Of a stretch of 41,732 nucleotides of DNA, positions 18,101 through 25,819 are shown in pieces. Numbering within the stretch: the first letter of the stretch is position 1; the number at the start of each line of letters is the position of its first letter. Position numbers and translations under genes: made by a program. Below the pieces are notes generated by a model, which made no database searches, was not told where the DNA came from, and worked only from the letters and a program-made list of their open reading frames with translations. Origin of the DNA: Deltaproteobacteria bacterium (GTDB lineage Bacteria > Myxococcota_A > Polyangia > Polyangiales > JADZFZ01); contig JADZFZ010001185.1 of the NCBI GenBank assembly GCA_020854145.1, forward strand, positions 1-41,732, written 5' to 3'.

Positions 18101-19687
18101 GATCTCGTCGAGACCAGTCAGCTGGTTCAGGTCGCTGGCATCCAGCGGACCCCTCGCTACCGACAACACGCCGAGCAGAGCCCGGTGCGCGTCATCCTTG
18201 GGGAGCTTGTCGAGCACCATCGCGAGATAAGCATCGATTCCAATCGGCTCGGTCGATAGGCCCTTCCAGCCTCCGCCGCGCTCGAGGTCCTCGAGGAGAT
18301 GGTGGGCATAGAGCGCGAGCCCGTCGGTGGCGCGATCCACCCGTCGGGCCGATTCTGGGTCAGCGGGGAGCCCCCGTGCCGCGAGCACGGACATGATGGT
18401 TTGCTCGTCGAGACGGCCAACGACGAGCCGATCGGCTGCGGCGAGCCATCGATCTACTGGAGGGGTCCCCTCCATCCCCGCCCTAGTCGAGACGACCACG
18501 AACACCCCCCCCGGCAACGGTGTCGTGAACGGCGGCAGCGGGATCGCGCTCGCCTCGTCGAGCGCGTCCAGGAGCACGACCACTGGGCCGTCGGGCCGGG
18601 ATTCGGCCAATGCCAAACGCAGCACCTTGGCCGCGTCTTCCAGTGGGATGTCAACCTCTCCTTTACCGAGCTGCTGACAGAGACTTCTCCACCCCTTCTC
18701 CGTATCGCGCATTTTTGCCTCGATCCCGAAGAAGTGCATAGCCACGTGAAAGTCGGGTCGGGTCTCGAGGCGGCGTGCCCACGACGACAGCAGTGCTGTC
18801 TTGCCGGCACCTGCTTCACCCGTGACGACCAACAGGCCCGACGTGCGCGACCGCAGGAAGTCGTCGAGCGCGTCGATCTCGCGCTGGCGTCCCTTGAAGT
18901 GCGCGCCGTGCTTCTCCATCACGTCTTGGGTAACCCTTAGCTGCGGGTTCAGACGTCCCGCTGCCCGCAGCAAGGACCGCCTCAGTCGCCGGGCCCCGTC
19001 CTCACCCAGCACGACGGCCTCGGCTTCACTGACCGTCGAGACCGGCGCAACGAACAAGGCTTGCGCAGTGCTCGATGGCCGGTTCGGTATCAGGCAGCGT
19101 GTCGAAGACGGTAGCTGCCATCCCGGCGCGATGTCCGCGTCGCTCTCACGCCAGCCTTCGTCCCGAACCTGCCAGCCTTCATCCCGAACCTGCTGGTCGG
19201 CCAACCAGGACCAGTCCGCTTGCGTGGGCACGAGCAGGAGCGCCACCTCGGGGCGAGCTGGATCTTCGAGCACCGCAACTACTTTCTCGGCGATGCCCGC
19301 CGCGCTGAGCACGTCTCGCGCGGACGCAACCTCTCCAGTTGCGTAGACACCCCTGAGCGCCGTCGCAAAGCTCGAGTCGTCCGCCGCGGCCACGGCGAAC
19401 CGAAGTTGCAGAATCGCCAACAGGCCTGTCGACATGCCGGAGAGATGGACCTGCCTATCACCAACTCCTACCGTATGAGGCTCACCGCTCGTGTATCGGA
19501 AGTGACGGTCGTCGACACCGCCGGGCAGGAAGCTCGGGAGTCGTAGGCCAGACAAGGCTTCTTGGATGACCGGGGGGTGTCCACCGAATCCCCCCTGGGG
19601 AACGAACTCGACCCGCAGCGGCTCGATGCGGCAATGGGTCCCCCCCTGCTGGATGAAGACGTAACGCGCCTCGATCTCGACGCCCAT
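15173..19687 (-). CDS. STAND/NACHT-type NTPase with WD40 repeats; N-terminal region resembles a divergent Lon (S16) peptidase domain
   Basis: Walker A TGEAGAGKTALLSSW, Walker B VVVLLDALDEAS; WD40-type repeats (LTFSPDGHRLASAGRDGLLLVWDVETGQL); N-terminal GMSTGLLAILQL...YATGEVASARDVLSAAGIAEKVVAVL...VALLLVPTQAD. Confidence 0.85.
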   Translation of the reverse strand: MGVEIEARYVFIQQGGTHCRIEPLRVEFVPQGGFGGHPPVIQEALSGLRLPSFLPGGVDDRHFRYTSGEPHTVGVGDRQVHLSGMSTGLLAILQLRFAVAAADDSSFATALRGVYATGEVASARDVLSAAGIAEKVVAVLEDPARPEVALLLVPTQADWSWLADQQVRDEGWQVRDEGWRESDADIAPGWQLPSSTRCLIPNRPSSTAQALFVAPVSTVSEAEAVVLGEDGARRLRRSLLRAAGRLNPQLRVTQDVMEKHGAHFKGRQREIDALDDFLRSRTSGLLVVTGEAGAGKTALLSSWARRLETRPDFHVAMHFFGIEAKMRDTEKGWRSLCQQLGKGEVDIPLEDAAKVLRLALAESRPDGPVVVLLDALDEASAIPLPPFTTPLPGGVFVVVSTRAGMEGTPPVDRWLAAADRLVVGRLDEQTIMSVLAARGLPADPESARRVDRATDGLALYAHHLLEDLERGGGWKGLSTEPIGIDAYLAMVLDKLPKDDAHRALLGVLSVARGPLDASDLNQLTGLDEIQLRALPSELRRWLRVDSGPPLAIGFTHPRLRADFSRHLGGAANQRRAQLLEHCRRWRDHRSRYALRYLPGHLSQAGEDPGLAFRDFGYLMTRLDVLGDGAVLGVLEDLHALPDPVREPLSDLREFLSARAHRLERFGATMLLQLAMESHEHAWVRRAAEEWLKGDGAQRTWLRRVGEPLPTESMPCRTLHSAPHRKATVAYTQDGRRVIHAIHDSRDASITAWEVGTWKKIRSLPGDRGPALVHPDGRLVVSCGDQTVRIWNLDAGELESELLLTGSDRVESIALDDPGEMLLILTRGKPRRLLCWDLRESQPSVVREGFEHAALAPTGRVAIVAEGTSVTVLDCARGLSLRSFSSDRQVWQLAVDDSGERAVVLDEVGALSLWDTASGKRLATLAHEGEYAAGCALTVLRGSRLVAALHPFRERGLQLWRLTSGELLESFGLGWDTDVVAADGTNRWLVVGCGDSVYLWAADSRKDTSLGEKIGAMIPAPEVTAAAFSPASDGLVLSSGDGYLQVWDVEAARRFKGTLSEGERRTPSRHLSREFGDEIAAVSFHPDGWPAISLGMRWKIWWNPRTGEPLERVERKLGSSNWVCTAADGTRSQRRASAPLVLVGDDGELTTAEEQLADDPRPLGRLRASTQEIRRIERVAVHEPLARAATSSHEDDRLCLWDLSSGQATRWLTGHHRVRAGDGPVEQLTFSPDGHRLASAGRDGLLLVWDVETGQLVGQWHAAAPLCACAVSSTGQLMFGDEEGRVGFLDWMEGSAPARAEVALPGGVPWPLCSVAVCAPTAELLRRLDASVATHFRALGCREVVLDQGTGAGTIDWWLWGRFDVIVVAADTSAWAGLSAMIIRKRALEAATIEASRQGTAGVRGLVLPPALLVLVAPSVHPQEPSARAELVPLDQPGEPEGVPLVTLTLREWWDAELGTHVAQFYAERFGAFFSRSSIETAYKAAERRGRAAVRLDEVLPGGSR
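19151..19192. repeat. 21-bp tandem duplication inside the STAND gene
   Basis: ccagccttcgtcccgaacctg followed by ccagccttcatcccgaacctg (1 mismatch); encodes QVRDEGWQVRDEGW. Confidence 0.9.
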
Positions 19688-19731
19688 GACGATCGTGCCT
19701 CCCGGCGGCCTGCCCAATCAGGTTGACGCCG

Positions 19732-20166
19732 TCACGCCTGCCCGGCGTAACAGCTCGACGACGCCGTGGCGAGCGACAAGACGGCGCCGAGCTCGAAGAA
19801 GGCGACGTCGAGCGCGCGAAGCGCACGAACAAGCACGGTCGCAAGCACGCCGGCCGTCGGCTCCGGGACGAAGCTCTCGACATTGAACACGATCGTGCGG
19901 CCGTCTGCTGCCGAGAAGATCTTCACCCCCTTGAGCGCGACACCCAGATCGTGGGCAAGCGCGAGCTGGGTCTCGGGACAGGCGGCGTCGGACGGGACTT
20001 CGAACCCGGCGCGGAGCGCGAAGAAATCCGGGTCCGCGTCGTCGGCATCGAGGCAGTAGCGAACACCGTCGCGGGTGAACCAGATCGTGTTCGGGTCCTG
20101 GGAACGGTCGGCACGATAGCCCTGGTTGCGCAGCACGGACTGGAGGAGCTCGAGCTTGCTGGACAT
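19732..20166 (-). CDS. YbjN/type III secretion chaperone-like protein
   Basis: MSSKLELLQSVLRNQGYRADRSQDPNTIWFTRDGVRYCLDADDADPDFFALRAGFEV...; fold assignment by pattern only. Confidence 0.5.
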   Translation of the reverse strand: MSSKLELLQSVLRNQGYRADRSQDPNTIWFTRDGVRYCLDADDADPDFFALRAGFEVPSDAACPETQLALAHDLGVALKGVKIFSAADGRTIVFNVESFVPEPTAGVLATVLVRALRALDVAFFELGAVLSLATASSSCYAGQA

Positions 20167-20384
20167 GGCGTGGATTCCTTTCCGTGGAGGTGAGTCGCCG
20201 GCAGGACCCGGACCGTGACGCGACGAGGCGTGGTTCTTGGGAGACGGCGGCCGGGACGCGAGTTTCTCGAGGCGCTCTCGACGCTGGAGACGCAAGGGAC
20301 GTGCGCTGAGGACTCTCGCTGCCCTCATGTACTCAACGCCGTCGATGGCGCCGCACGGGGGCGGCTGCGAGAGACCCGCATCGG

Positions 20385-20425
20385 CCGAGCGTTTTCGAAA
20401 CCGTTCGCTCTCCCGCTCCCATCGG
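20385..20425 (+). repeat. Copy 2 of exact 41-bp inverted-orientation repeat (putative shared promoter/leader)
   Basis: ccgagcgttttcgaaaccgttcgctctcccgctcccatcgg followed by aggtgaccggtg; identical to reverse complement of 12831-12871. Confidence 0.92.
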
Positions 20426-20553
20426 AGGTGACCGGTGTCGACGCAGGGTGATCAAGGACCGCGCAAGCTGTGCGCGATCGCAGATGCCTCGTCACGCAGC
20501 CGCGTGCCTGACGACCCACCCGTTACCGAAGTCGATCAAAGGAGGGCCGTGAG

Positions 20554-21594
20554 ATGGGTCGTCGTGCTCGTGTGCTGCAACAGGTGCTCCCGCCGTCGAG
20601 CGGTGAGCCCCATCACCCCGCGTCCTCGTCGATGCCGGAAGAGCGGGCCGAGGGCGCCGTCGCGGCGGGCGTGGTCGTGCCGCGATGGGAGGGGCTGCCG
20701 TCGTGCTTCGAGCCGGCGCGCGTTCCCGCGCGCAACCCGCACTTCATCTTCAACGGGCAGGTACTCGCCCATCTTCAGACTGCGCTGCTGATGAGCTTCG
20801 CGGTGCTCGTGATCGGTGACGCGGGCATCGGGAAGACGGCGCTGGTGGAGGGGCTGGCGCATCTCGCCGGTGCCCCGCTCGTCCGGATCCAGGGCCACGG
20901 CCACCTTCTCGCTCACGATCTTCTTGGAATTCGAATCCTGCGGAACGGAACCACGGTCTTCGAAGAGGGGCCGTTCGCGCTGGCCTACCGCAACGGATGG
21001 TGGGTGCTCATCGACGAGCTGACCGCCATCCCCCCGGGCACGCTTCAGGCGCTTCACGCAGCCCTCGACGGCGCCGCCCTGACGCTGCCCGACGGAAACG
21101 TGATCGTGCGTGGTCGCGGACTGCACGTCTTCGGCACGTCTAACACTGCGGGTGCCGCCGCCGAGAGGAGGCATCACTACGCGGGGAACTTCGCGATGAA
21201 CGACGCGACCCTGGGCCGGTTCGTCGTGATCCGTCCGCCCGCCCTCTCGATTCCCGAGGTGACGACGCTGCTGCTCCGCTGGGCGTGCACCTCGACTCGA
21301 CCGAGCATCGCCGGGACCGCTTCACAGCTCGCCACCTTCTACGCGCGGGCGCGTCATGCCGCCTTCGCGGAGCAGTCGGACGGCGTGCCCTGCGTAGCCT
21401 ACGCGCTCACCCTGCGCGACCTCGAGGCGCTCTGGAAGGTCTACCTCCATCCGGTGACGCTGAGCCAGGGCCGAACGCGCTGGCGGACCGTCCGCGAGGC
21501 GGCCGACGCGACGATCGTCCACAGGTTCGCCGACCGCGACGCCAAGCTCGTCCTCGAGATGCTCCGCACGGACGTCGCGGAGGTCTCGCGATGA
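20554..21594 (+). CDS. MoxR/CobS-like AAA+ ATPase
   Basis: Walker A IGDAGIGKTALVEG, Walker B WWVLIDELTAIPPGTLQALHAALDG, GTSNTAG sensor-1 region. Confidence 0.85.
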   Translation: MGRRARVLQQVLPPSSGEPHHPASSSMPEERAEGAVAAGVVVPRWEGLPSCFEPARVPARNPHFIFNGQVLAHLQTALLMSFAVLVIGDAGIGKTALVEGLAHLAGAPLVRIQGHGHLLAHDLLGIRILRNGTTVFEEGPFALAYRNGWWVLIDELTAIPPGTLQALHAALDGAALTLPDGNVIVRGRGLHVFGTSNTAGAAAERRHHYAGNFAMNDATLGRFVVIRPPALSIPEVTTLLLRWACTSTRPSIAGTASQLATFYARARHAAFAEQSDGVPCVAYALTLRDLEALWKVYLHPVTLSQGRTRWRTVREAADATIVHRFADRDAKLVLEMLRTDVAEVSR

Positions 21595-23501
21595 GCCTGC
21601 TCGCGGATCTCGTCGCGCTGCCGCTCGGTCCGCTCGGCGCGTTCTTGGCGGAGTGCCGCGAGTTCGACCCGCAAATCGCCACGGCGCTCTCACGTGTGCT
21701 CGTGCCCGGCGAACCGCCCGCCACCGTGATCTTCGGCCCCTTCCACCCCAGCTCAAGCGTCGGGGACCGTGTCGTCCGACTCCCGGACCCGCGACGCCTG
21801 GACGACGCCGTTCGCGAGCGAGCGACGCCGTTCGTGAAGTTCTTTCATCTGCACGAGCTCGGACATCTCGGGGTCAGCGGGCCGGGGCTGGCCGCGGCGC
21901 TGCACGGCTCTGCACCCGTCGTGCAGGAGCAGACGGCGGCCATCGCGGCGGCGATGGCTCATCACCAACGGTGGGGAGGTCGCTTCACCGGCCTGGCGGT
22001 TGCCGTCGAGGATGTTCGCGTCGACCGTTGGGTGCTCGACACGTTCCAGGGCGCTCGTGCATTCATGCTCGCGTGCCATCGCGTCATCGCGCAGCTCGAT
22101 GGGGATCCCGTCGCGGTGCTCGCGACGGGTGGCGCGCTCGAACGGCTCTGTGGCGCCATCTTCGCGGTCGGCCGTTACGTGCTGACCAGCACGGAGCTCC
22201 CGTCGCCCACCCGAGAGCTGGTCGAGGGGCTCGGTCGATCCTTCGAGAACGCGCTCGCCGCGCGCTCGGACCTCGAGGTCGTCGAGGCGACCGCTGCGCT
22301 GCTCCTCGCGCTCGAACGCCTCGCCCAAGACTCCGACGGAGACGACGCGCGCGGTCGTGCAGGCACGGCCGCGCTAGACGTGCTCACAGAGCCCTCGCCG
22401 CAGGTCCGCGGCGGCTGCCTCCACGACGACGCGACGATCCGCAACCTGGTCAACGAGATCATCACGCAAGGACCGAGATGTGCGCCGACGGCCTCGCCGG
22501 CGCCCGCAGGCCCGCGCCCGAAGATGCACGGGGGCTCCTCGATCTCCGGAGCCTCGGCGTCGCGACGACGCTGCAAGCCGCTCGCGACGTATCGGGTGCT
22601 GACCAGAGACTTCGACGAGATCGTCTCCTTCTCGGCCGAGGACCGCCGGGCTGTCGCCCCGGCGTACCGCGAGCTCGTCGCCCTTTCGCGTGGGAGCTGC
22701 GCATCGATCATCGACGAGCTCGCCGACCTGCTGCGAGGTGAAACGACCATGGACCTCGCCGTCGGCGCCCGCAGCGGCTTCGCGATCGACCCGGCCGCGT
22801 TCCCGGCCATCGCTGCCGGGGCCGCGGTCTCCGATGTCTGGATGCGAACTGTCACCACGACCAAGGCGGCGGGCAGCGCTGCGGTGCTGGTGCTGGTGGA
22901 CCTTTCAGGGTCGATGAAGACTCCAGCATCCGGCGGGAGTACCCGATGCCAGATCGCGAGTGTTGCGATCACGGCGCTGCACCTCGCGCTCGCTCCCTCG
23001 CGGATCCCTCACGCGATCGTCGGGTACACGTCGATTTCCCACGTCCCGGAGCTGACGCGATTGGCCGCCGCACGAGCACGGGCGGGCGAAGATCTGGATG
23101 CCTTCGCGAGGACGGTCACAGCGACTCGGCATTACGTCTTCAAGCCCTTCGATGACGCGGACGCATCGGCCATCGGCGCGATGGCACCCGGCGCCCTCAA
23201 CCTCGATGGAGAGGCGGTTGCGTTCGGGCTCGACATGCTGCGCCAGCGTGACGAGGCGCTTCGGCTCTTGGTGGTGCTCACGGACGGCGAGCCGAGCAAC
23301 ATCCGAGATGGCCGCATCGAGCTCCACCACCTCCGGCAAGCCGTCGCGCGAGGGCGCGCGGAGGGCGTGCGTTGCATCGGGGTCGGCATCGCATCCGATG
23401 CGGTTCGCGAGGCCTACCCCGAGCACATCGTGGTCGACGATCTGACGACGCTGGGATCGTCCCTTCTTGGGCTGATCCGAAGGGTCGTGCTCGATTCGTA
23501 A
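21591..23501 (+). CDS. CobT-like vWA-domain protein with HExxH motif
   Basis: VLVLVDLSGSMKTP (MIDAS DxSxS), LLVVLTDGEPSNIRDG; HELGHL at 21852-21869; ATGA overlap with upstream ATPase. Confidence 0.85.
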   Translation: MSLLADLVALPLGPLGAFLAECREFDPQIATALSRVLVPGEPPATVIFGPFHPSSSVGDRVVRLPDPRRLDDAVRERATPFVKFFHLHELGHLGVSGPGLAAALHGSAPVVQEQTAAIAAAMAHHQRWGGRFTGLAVAVEDVRVDRWVLDTFQGARAFMLACHRVIAQLDGDPVAVLATGGALERLCGAIFAVGRYVLTSTELPSPTRELVEGLGRSFENALAARSDLEVVEATAALLLALERLAQDSDGDDARGRAGTAALDVLTEPSPQVRGGCLHDDATIRNLVNEIITQGPRCAPTASPAPAGPRPKMHGGSSISGASASRRRCKPLATYRVLTRDFDEIVSFSAEDRRAVAPAYRELVALSRGSCASIIDELADLLRGETTMDLAVGARSGFAIDPAAFPAIAAGAAVSDVWMRTVTTTKAAGSAAVLVLVDLSGSMKTPASGGSTRCQIASVAITALHLALAPSRIPHAIVGYTSISHVPELTRLAAARARAGEDLDAFARTVTATRHYVFKPFDDADASAIGAMAPGALNLDGEAVAFGLDMLRQRDEALRLLVVLTDGEPSNIRDGRIELHHLRQAVARGRAEGVRCIGVGIASDAVREAYPEHIVVDDLTTLGSSLLGLIRRVVLDS

Positions 23502-23544
23502 GCGAACGCTGTCACGTGGCGCACGCGCGCGCGACGTCGAGAGT

Positions 23545-24390
23545 ATGGACCTCCAGGAGCTCTCGCTCGGGGTGCTCGACGTTCCTGAACGACCTGCTCC
23601 CCGAGAGGACCGCATCGGTGCGCTCACGCGAAGCGTGCGCGTACACGGCCAGCGCGAGCCGATCGTCGTGGTGACGTTGACCGACGGTCGCTTTCTCGTT
23701 TTGGACGGTGCTCGGCGCGTTCGCGCGCTCCGACAAGCGGGGCGGAAGCACGCGGCAGCCGTCGTCGTCGCGGCGCCCCTGACGACGCTCTTCGAGGGGA
23801 TCACCGATACCTCGCGTGAGCGATGGTCTCGGTGTGACGAGATCCGCATCGCGTCGCGTCTGTCGGCGGCGGGGCTCTCGCCGCGCCACGTCTCGGGTGC
23901 ACTCGGCAAGCGCGGCGTGGAGGCCTCGCGTCTGCACACGACGCTGAGCCTCCGAGGCTCTGCCGCGTGGCATGCGTTCGAGCGCGGCAAGCTCTCGGGC
24001 GCGCACCTTCGAGTCCTTGCACGCGTACGCAATGACGACGAGCGCGAGGCCGTGATCGCCCGCTGCCTCGAGCGCGCGCTGACGGTCGACGAGCTGGACC
24101 TGGAGGTGCGGTTGCTCGGGCACCAGTCGAATGCGGCGTTGACCGGTGCGGTTCGGGCGCTGCTCGGGCTCTTCGTCGAGCCTGGCGGGCTCGCGCATCT
24201 GGAGACGAGCGTCCGCGACGGGGGCCTGTGCCTGTGGATCGGACTCGGTCCGCTCGACGGCGACGAGCAGGAGGCGCTACGCGCCTGGGCGGTCGTGGCG
24301 CACGACGCGCTACTCGCGCGGCTGAAACAAGCAGGCCTCGTCGAGGGAAAGGACGCGGGCGGCGCGGACGAGAAACAGAAGGCTCGATGA
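23545..24390 (+). CDS. ParB/Spo0J N-terminal-domain-like protein
   Basis: LTRSVRVHGQREPIVVVTLTDGRFLVLDGARRVRALRQAG resembles ParB-like nuclease domain; HTH-like LSAAGLSPRHVSGALGKRG. Confidence 0.7.
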   Translation: MDLQELSLGVLDVPERPAPREDRIGALTRSVRVHGQREPIVVVTLTDGRFLVLDGARRVRALRQAGRKHAAAVVVAAPLTTLFEGITDTSRERWSRCDEIRIASRLSAAGLSPRHVSGALGKRGVEASRLHTTLSLRGSAAWHAFERGKLSGAHLRVLARVRNDDEREAVIARCLERALTVDELDLEVRLLGHQSNAALTGAVRALLGLFVEPGGLAHLETSVRDGGLCLWIGLGPLDGDEQEALRAWAVVAHDALLARLKQAGLVEGKDAGGADEKQKAR

Positions 24391-24472
24391 GGTCACGATC
24401 GCGCGACCTGCACGACCATTCGGACGGAAAGAGAACGACCGATGAGGTCACGACCGAGGGAACTGCACGACC
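24386..24472 (+). repeat. Imperfect 32-bp direct repeat, period 55 bp
   Basis: cgatgaggtcacgatcgcgcgacctgcacgacc vs cgatgaggtcacgaccgagggaactgcacgacc across the ParB-like 3' end and the DUF488 leader. Confidence 0.75.
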
Positions 24473-24504
24473 CTCCGGTCAACGACACGAGCATTGAGGT
24501 GACC

Positions 24505-24936
24505 ATGCATCTGACCATCTGGACCATCGGCTACGGCGGAAGGGCTCCCAACGAGCTCGTCGAGCTGCTCACCAAGCACGGGGTCGAGACTGTCGTCGAC
24601 GTGCGGCTGCGGCCGGAGCGTGCGGCGATGGGTGTGTACGTGAAGGCGTCGAATCCCGAGCGCGGGATCCAGCGAGTCTTGTCGCCCCACGGCATCCGCT
24701 ACGTGTCGCTCGTCGAGCTCGGCAACGTCTTCGTGGACCTCGGCGACGAGGCTTGGCGCGAGCCCTACCGGCAGCTTCTCGAGCACGCGGGGGATCTGCT
24801 CGTGCGGCGTCTCGAGACGCTCGACGGCCCGTGCGCGCTGCTCTGCGCCGAGCGAGACCCCGAGCGCTGTCATCGCGCCGAGCTCGGCTCGTGGCTGGCC
24901 CGTCATCGTGGTGTGACCGTCGAGCATCTCCGGTGA
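24505..24936 (+). CDS. DUF488 family protein
   Basis: TIWTIGYGGRAPNELVELLTKHGVETVVDVRLRP...ALLCAERDPERCHRAELGSWL is characteristic of DUF488. Confidence 0.85.
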   Translation: MHLTIWTIGYGGRAPNELVELLTKHGVETVVDVRLRPERAAMGVYVKASNPERGIQRVLSPHGIRYVSLVELGNVFVDLGDEAWREPYRQLLEHAGDLLVRRLETLDGPCALLCAERDPERCHRAELGSWLARHRGVTVEHLR

Positions 24937-25487
24937 GGGCACGGCGTGGGCGGCTCGCGATGTTGGCGGCGACGGCAGCCACGCTCGTCGCGGCGAGCAC
25001 GCCTGCAGCGGCGCACCGCACCCGCGATGACGTTTCGGTCACGTACCTGCCTGTCGGGCTTCTCGTAGCCAGCCGCAGCATCGGCGAGCCGTCTTTCACG
25101 TCATTCGGCCTCGAGCTCAGCGTCGTGCACCATCGACGGGACTGGCCGTTCGCGCTCGGTGGCGTGGTCCAAGCCGAGGCGATCGCGCTCGATCGTGGAG
25201 GCGTTCGGCTCGCTCTCGCTGGCGAGCTCTCGTGGCTCTTCGTCGGCGTCGAGCTCGGCCTGGCTCTCGTTCCCCAAACGAGGGCAGACGAGGCCCACGC
25301 AGTCGCCATGCACGCGGCGCCGTTCTTGTCCCTCGCGCTCCTCGGCGTCGCGTTCCGGTTCGATGCGCCGGTGGCAGGTCTTGGTCGGGGAGGGCTCCCC
25401 GACATCGCGGCCTCGCTCGTCTTGACGATCAAGTATCCGCTCCGGATCCAAGGACGCTTCGAGCACGTCTTTGGAGGGACGATCTAG
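24933..25487 (+). CDS. Hypothetical exported protein
   Basis: GTG start overlapping DUF488 stop (GTGA); RARRGRLAMLAATAATLVAASTPAAAH signal peptide. Confidence 0.6.
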   Translation: MRARRGRLAMLAATAATLVAASTPAAAHRTRDDVSVTYLPVGLLVASRSIGEPSFTSFGLELSVVHHRRDWPFALGGVVQAEAIALDRGGVRLALAGELSWLFVGVELGLALVPQTRADEAHAVAMHAAPFLSLALLGVAFRFDAPVAGLGRGGLPDIAASLVLTIKYPLRIQGRFEHVFGGTI

Positions 25488-25501
25488 GGCTTCCGGTGCG
25501 A

Positions 25502-25819
25502 TCAATCGCGGGGTGCCGTGGCGGCGAGCAGTGCGAGCGCGGCCGCTGCCAGCCCGAGCCCGAGCGCTCCCGCGAGCACGACCCAGAGAAGGACGCCGGC
25601 GAGCACCGCTCCGCAGCCCGCGCGGTTAGTGGCTCGCGCCAGACCTTTGCTCGCTCCCTTCACGACGCCACGTCCCAAGAGCACCACGGGAATCGTCGCC
25701 ACACCGCTGAAGAGCAGGGCGAACAGCGCGACCAGCAGCCAGACGCAGAGCCCCCCGATCAGGGCCTGGCCGAGCCACGCCCACGCGCCTGGATCGTGCG
25801 TATCGGGGGGTTCGTCCAT
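25502..25819 (-). CDS. Small membrane protein
   Basis: Two hydrophobic segments; start overlaps the stop of the upstream gene (TGATG). Confidence 0.55.
   Translation of the reverse strand: MDEPPDTHDPGAWAWLGQALIGGLCVWLLVALFALLFSGVATIPVVLLGRGVVKGASKGLARATNRAGCGAVLAGVLLWVVLAGALGLGLAAAALALLAATAPRD

Noticed and set aside
12831-20425. Inverted repeats as terminal repeats of a transposon
   Set aside because: No transposase in the interval; both copies lie directly upstream of genes with conserved RBS, which favours a promoter/leader.
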